This document shows positions 59,304-64,000 of a DNA stretch of 64,000 nt, in pieces. This DNA is from Pachypanchax playfairii (taxonomy: Eukaryota; Chordata; Actinopteri; Cyprinodontiformes; Aplocheilidae). Below the pieces are notes generated by a model, which ran no database searches, was not told the DNA's origin, and saw only the letters and a list, made by a program, of their open reading frames with translations. The translations under genes and the position numbers were made by a program. The stretch covers positions 1,492,120-1,556,119 of the forward strand of contig SSNP01000041.1 in the NCBI GenBank assembly GCA_006937955.1, given 5' to 3'. The stretch's first letter is position 1; every line of letters begins with the position of its first letter.

Positions 59304-59815
59304 TGCGTTTACTTGCAGCCATTAACCCGTTCAAAACCGGCATATTAGCAAAAACCCGGTTACGCACGGCCATGTAAACGCCGGCAAAAGCCCAAATATG
59401 CTAAAAAAAAACCCTGAATGAGGCCAGGGGTAACTCTTCTAACCCAAATATTTGGTTATGTAAACATGTATGGGCATATCTCCATCAAAAGGAACATTCA
59501 TTTGTGTTTTGTGTTCTATTTGTAACAAGTCTTAGTTTTTAGAGTAGAGGAACCACATACAAAAACTCATGTGCAGAAGTTAACGGGAAGTAGAGGTAAA
59601 CATGGACTGCGTTTACATGCAGCCAATAACCCTTTTAAAACCCGAATATTCACAATAACCCGGTTCCGCACGGCCATGTAAACACCAGCAAAAACCCGAA
59701 TATGCTCATAACTGTAAAAACCCAGATTTTACCCCTGGGGTAACCCTGTTCTAAACTCAATATGTAATTGCGTGAACGCGTGTCGGCATAACCTCATCAA
59801 AACAAGTGTTCTGAG
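59304..59815 (+). repeat. Two tandem copies of a ~200-bp DNA repeat
   Basis: Copies at about 59304-59500 and 59608-59815 share TGCGTTTAC.TGCAGCCA.TAACCC, CCCGGTT.CGCACGGCCATG and TGTAAACGCC/ACACCAGC, at an offset of 304 bases. It resembles a widespread fish DNA-transposon fragment, diverged between copies. Confidence 0.6.
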
Positions 59816-61230
59816 CATGCTCTGCATGTTCTGCCAGATCTCTTAGCAACTGAGAAAGAGGCGGAGTTATCCTCCACACAGAGGCAAATTACTAATGAGC
59901 TACTGCCGGTATGCAGAAACTATCTCATAGAAATCAGTGAAGGTTTTCTGGTTTGGGGTTTTAATGACCACTGAAAACATTTTAAAATAACTCAAAATAT
60001 GATTGGAGTGGGACTTTAAAAATGTTAAGTAGGTTTGGATGTGTTATTTATGTTTATATATGTTGGTGGATTAACAAAAAAACAGTAAACGATTAGTTTT
60101 TCACTGACACAACAGTTGGTTTAATTTGTTTGCTCTTTGTGTTGTGCGGTGAGGTTTGAGGGTTCCAAAAGTAAAAAGATGCTGCCCAGCTGGGGATATT
60201 TGTCTCAAAAAATGTGTTAAGTTTTATTTTTTGTAAAAAAATGTGTGGGAGGGTACGATTCTGCCTCAAAAGTCATTTAATCAGGAAGTCAAATGTGGTC
60301 CAATTTAACATCAAACCCTTTGATGAATAATAACTGCAGCACTATTAGCTGTAAACACTCATCTTTTGAGTTAATTAAGCCTTTTGAGGATGAGTTAACG
60401 TGACACCCTGCGAGGTCACATTTCTAACATTTCTACACCGACGAGATAAAAATAAAAAATGCAGAATGAAGCCTTTTTGCCACACAAAGCTTTTCAAAGC
60501 AGGATCAATACCGTGCATAAAGATGAGAGCCGTTCTCTGCTTTCAGCTCTCATCTTCCACATCACACATGAGTCTAAGCTGGGGAAAACCGAACCAATAC
60601 ACCAGCTTCATGTTATTATCAACCATGGATGTTGGAGAGACATGAGTTCGATTTAAATGACACCCACTTACAGTGTTTTACAGTTACATTGGTTTTATTG
60701 TAGTCATTAGTCTAAATTATTGACTCATAACACAACATTTCGGTGCAGCCTTAGCTGGGTCTAGGATTTAATTTATATGTAAATGCATTTGTACTCCGTG
60801 TATTATTTGTCACCACGTCATGAGATGTGGGACATTTGGTTTGGAGGGATGTTGATTACAACTCAGATAGCTAAACACCAGAGAACAAGTCCAATTTCTG
60901 AAAGATTTTTTGAGGCATTAAAGGTTGATTTTTGTTGCATGTTGCAGCTTGGCTTTCAGAAGAGTTTGTATTCATTCTCACTCAGAAAATCTTTTGGGTC
61001 AATAAGAAAAAATAAGAAAATACCCAGATATGTTGGGAGCAGGAGAGAATTCAGTTCAGGAAAGTGAACGTTTTCTTAAACACTGATGTTATGGAGGATA
61101 AGATGATGAGTCTTTACTACATTGAGGTAATTCTGTCCTTTCAGCACTGACGATGAGAAGGTTTAACCTAATAAAACAGCATCTGTATTATCTGCACATT
61201 CTGGGAATATATATTTGCAAGAAAAACTAA
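59816..61230. other. Gene-free DNA
   Basis: No exon or bounded repeat was recognised. The two overlapping frames at 60400-60656 have no domain pattern. Confidence 0.4.
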
Positions 61231-61235
61231 TTACT

Positions 61236-61455
61236 CCATCCGTCTTTTTCCGCTTTATTTGAGGCAGCAGTCTGAGCAGGGACCTTCCCTGTCAATGCAC
61301 ACTTCCTCCAGCTCTTCAGGGGGATCCCAAGGAATTCCTAGGCCAACCGCAAAACACCCCTAGAGTGTCCAAGGTCTTCCTGGGGGGTGTCTTCCCAGTG
61401 AGACATGCCTATAACAACTCCCCAGGGAAGCAGTTCAAATCCGAGATCCTCCCAA
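61236..61455 (+). repeat. Abundant fish interspersed repeat fragment
   Basis: It starts CCATCCGTCTTTTTCCGCTT and continues with CTTCCTCCAGCTCTTCAGGG, GGATCCCAAGGAATTCCTAG and CAACTCCCCAGGGAAGCAGT, an order I recognise from a very common fish repeat. The class is not certain. Confidence 0.5.
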
Positions 61456-62689
61456 GTGTTTATTCAAAGATAAATACATATATATATATATGTTTATACA
61501 TTGTTCTAACCCACAAAGACTATTAGGACTAAAATAACACCCAAAAATTACAACTCTTTGTTGAAAGCCATCATAAGCAAACACATCCCTAGAACAAAGT
61601 ATGAAAAGTTGAATTTTTATGACTACGAAAGACAAGAATTAAACCTGCAAGAGATGAAAAAAGGCAACTGAAGAGAAGAATTTGTCTATGTGTACTTTTC
61701 TTTAAACCTATTTTATTAAATTCAGCAAAAACACCCACAGTGAAACCAGAATACTGTTGCACTTTAGCTGAAATATCACCTGTGATCGAGTTCAGCAGCA
61801 TGCAGGGATTATACCGTTCTTGCTGACTTTTTAAACCTTCCTTTTTATATTCAGAAAGATAACATAGCTGTTTTGGGCTGGTAATATGAACAAACTGACG
61901 TTCCACACCTGTCAAACGTTAAAATGTTCTAACTCTTCTGGACCACACAGCGTTTTGTAGTTCAAATTGTCGTTATTAAATGTTTATGCAATGGATATTA
62001 ATAGGTAAACTTAAACTTAGATATAATATCATGGACAGCGGGTCATTTTTTTCTGGCACATGCTTTCTCCGTTGGTTTGCTCGGTGGATTTTATGCACAG
62101 GATGCTATTGGTGGACGACTGAGAAGAAAGTGGTTAAGTATTCTGGGTACAGAATCCCCCCCTTTCCTTCCTCCTGTATCATGTAGGTCTCTCACCTTAA
62201 ATACTAGACACAAGTGATGACTTAACACCTGGTGGTGGCAGGTAGAAAGTGATTTATAGAGTGAATCTCTGTCCCAGTTCTGCAACTTTGGTGCTCAAGT
62301 AGTTAAAAGTTTCACTGATGAAAAGTTATACAACTTTAAAAGAGTCACATGACAGCAGACTCTCACTCTGACAGACCTCAGTGGGTCAAGGCAGAAGGCT
62401 TCACATCCAGGGGCGTGTCCAGAGAGATGGCCCAAGGGGTCACAGGTCATCCTTACAATTAGACTGGCCACCAGGTGCCCCCCCCCCAAGCGGAGACAAT
62501 CAAATTCAATCAATACTTTTTAATTAATCAAAGATAATGAGTCATAAAAGTAAGTCATTGGTATTGTGCTTTGACAGATTTATGATAAACAGTCTTTATT
62601 TTGTAAAAACACATTTAGGGGCCATTTACAATTGCCACTCTTTTCTAAACCTGTGCCCCCTCTGGCTTCCCAGCAGATTGTTTCTAGAC
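61456..62689. other. Gene-free DNA
   Basis: AT-rich with a TA microsatellite near 61479 and a C-run near 62478. The stretch around 62400-62490 (CAGGGGCGTGTCCAGAGAGA) looks like an old dispersed repeat. No gene seen. Confidence 0.4.
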
Positions 62690-63019
62690 ACTGTGCACAT
62701 CCTGAACCTGGTTCTGGGTTCTGGTTCTGCTGGAGGTTTCTTCCAGTTAACAGGGAGTTGTACTGTCACCAGTTCGTGTTGCTCAGTATGGAGGATTGTG
62801 TTGAAATAAACATTCAGTCTGCTGGTTTTCTTAGAAAACCTGGTACTGATTGACATTTCATTACCTCCTGAATCTGATTGCTATTTACGATTAATCAAAA
62901 TTTTTGTTTATGAGACTATTTGAATCTGGACTGTTGATGTAAACTGGGTTTGTTGTTTCTACCTTGAAATTACTTGTTATGAATTGGCACTATAAAAACA
63001 AATGGAATTGAGTTGAAAG
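62690..63019 (+). repeat. LINE 3' UTR fragment, same family as 12131-14170
   Basis: GGTTCTGGTTCTGCTGGAGG then TTTCTTCCAGTTAACAGGGA, ending in GGCACTATAAAAACAAATGG and AATTGAGTTGAAAG. This matches the 3' end arrangement of the fish LINE whose coding remnant lies on the minus strand at 12131-14170. It is 5'-truncated, as usual for LINE copies. Confidence 0.55.
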
Positions 63020-63401
63020 AAAAAAAGACATATATGAAGATTTCAGGCAACATAAAACCAGACTGGATGAAAATGCAGAGGGCTGCATATGTAAACAATC
63101 CAATCAGAAAAAAAATACTTGGGCTTTAAAACTACTTTTGCCTAATGACATACAACTAGATCTGACCACATTCACAAGGAATCCACCACCAAGCTGTAGA
63201 TAATGAACATAAAACCTCCTGTAAAGAGACTATGGTAGCATCAGACCAGCATTATAATACCAGCCAACCACATATAAATATTTTGCATAAAATCAAATCA
63301 GAAGGAACATCGAGGGCATAAAACCAGCTGTTAGCCACCCAGAAAAAAAACAGAATAAAACAAAATAAATAAATCTACAGTATCGTAATATTAAAAACTG
63401 T
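63020..63401. other. Gene-free AT-rich DNA
   Basis: Nothing recognised. Confidence 0.4.
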
Positions 63402-64000
63402 GTCAAGAGCCGTGGGTGATAGCCACGGTCCCCTGTTTTTGTTTTGCTGTGGGCTTTTGAGTTTGGGTTGTATCAAGGGTTTTTTCAGTGTGGGGCTTTT
63501 GAGTTTAGTTTAAGTGTTGTTGTATCATGTCCTTATGTTTAGTCAGTGTCTATCGTCACAGTTTTCATGTTTAGGATTTGTGTGTCTCATCTTTGGTTTT
63601 AACAGTCTGTGTTTCCTTATATGGTCATGTCACTTCCTGTTCTTTCACTCCTGTCAATTAGCTTATTGTCTGCACCTGTGTCTTGTCTGGGTCTGGCACT
63701 ACTTAAGGTTGTTTCTGTCTTCTGTTGTGGATTCTGTCGTGTCTTGTGTCAATGGCCTGTCGTAGTATCATAGTATTCATAGCCATAGAGTTATAGTCTG
63801 TGTTTTTATAGTCATTGTTATGTGCGATTGTTTGTGGAATTTTGGAATTGGAGTTTTTTCCCCCATCTTGGTTTTTTGGACTCCGCCTGCCTCCTCCTAG
63901 TGAGTAGAGTGCTTATTTTTGTTTGATGCTTTGGTCTTTGATTTGTACTTTGGATTTTTGGATCTTTTTGAACTTTGTACTAACCCCCCCCCCCCCCCCC
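63402..64000 (+). repeat. LTR-like dispersed repeat, runs to window end
   Basis: It begins TGTCAAGAGCCGTGG with a short stem (GCCGTGGGTGATAGCCACGG) and contains CACCTGTGTCTTGTCTGGGT followed by ACTACTTAAGG, a promoter-like arrangement seen in other LTR-like fish repeats. It reaches a 17-base C-run at 63984-64000, where the window ends. No terminus on the right was visible. Confidence 0.35.

Overview
This is a vertebrate, almost certainly teleost fish, nuclear window. The evidence is vertebrate-type split genes with short exons and GT-AG introns, a compact intron of about 100 bp, CpG-rich first exons, and interspersed repeats typical of ray-finned fish: tRNA-derived SINEs with a GGATTAATAAAG-type tail, LINE remnants, Harbinger, Tigger and TTAA-flanked MITEs, and CA/GT microsatellites. 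Much of the window is non-coding. Most open frames longer than 60 codons are chance frames or lie in repeats.

Two protein-coding genes are supported. At the left edge, on the minus strand, are the first three coding exons of an LRIG-family gene, best matched to lrig3: the signal peptide with LRRNT cysteines at 2707-2915, a 72-bp leucine-rich-repeat exon at 409-480, and a 75-bp exon at 230-304. The rest lies beyond position 1. On the plus strand is a complete monocarboxylate transporter, slc16a7 (MCT2). It has four coding exons (32045-32255, 37634-37777, 38311-39114, 39389-39669) that join in phase to 479 residues. A CpG-rich block near 19784-19964 ending in a splice donor is its probable untranslated first exon. 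LRIG3 and SLC16A7 are divergent neighbours on human 12q14.1, so the order and orientation here support both gene calls. The two products are not known to work together (one is a membrane regulator of growth-factor receptor signalling, the other a proton-coupled lactate/pyruvate carrier); the link is conserved synteny.

Layout: 1-3170 lrig3 5' part and its CpG-rich start; 3458-4517 a TTAA-flanked DNA transposon relic carrying a decayed THAP-like exon; 4522-12130 intergenic DNA; 12131-14170 an old LINE (minus strand) split by a solo LTR with a perfect 5-bp target duplication; 15846-16500 an internally deleted LINE; 17505-18084 an LTR-like repeat; 19784-40500 slc16a7 with very long introns; 42616-43071 a Harbinger MITE; 43075-64000 gene-free DNA with repeats, including a second copy of the solo LTR at 54476-55315.

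The most important practical observation is an assembly problem. The 2,825 bases before a 10-N gap (25898-28722) are repeated, apparently exactly, immediately after it (28733-31557), including a long GT microsatellite of equal length. This looks like two overlapping contigs that were not merged. I found no convincing new biological system. The most interesting biology is in the transposon remnants and a few candidate regulatory blocks.
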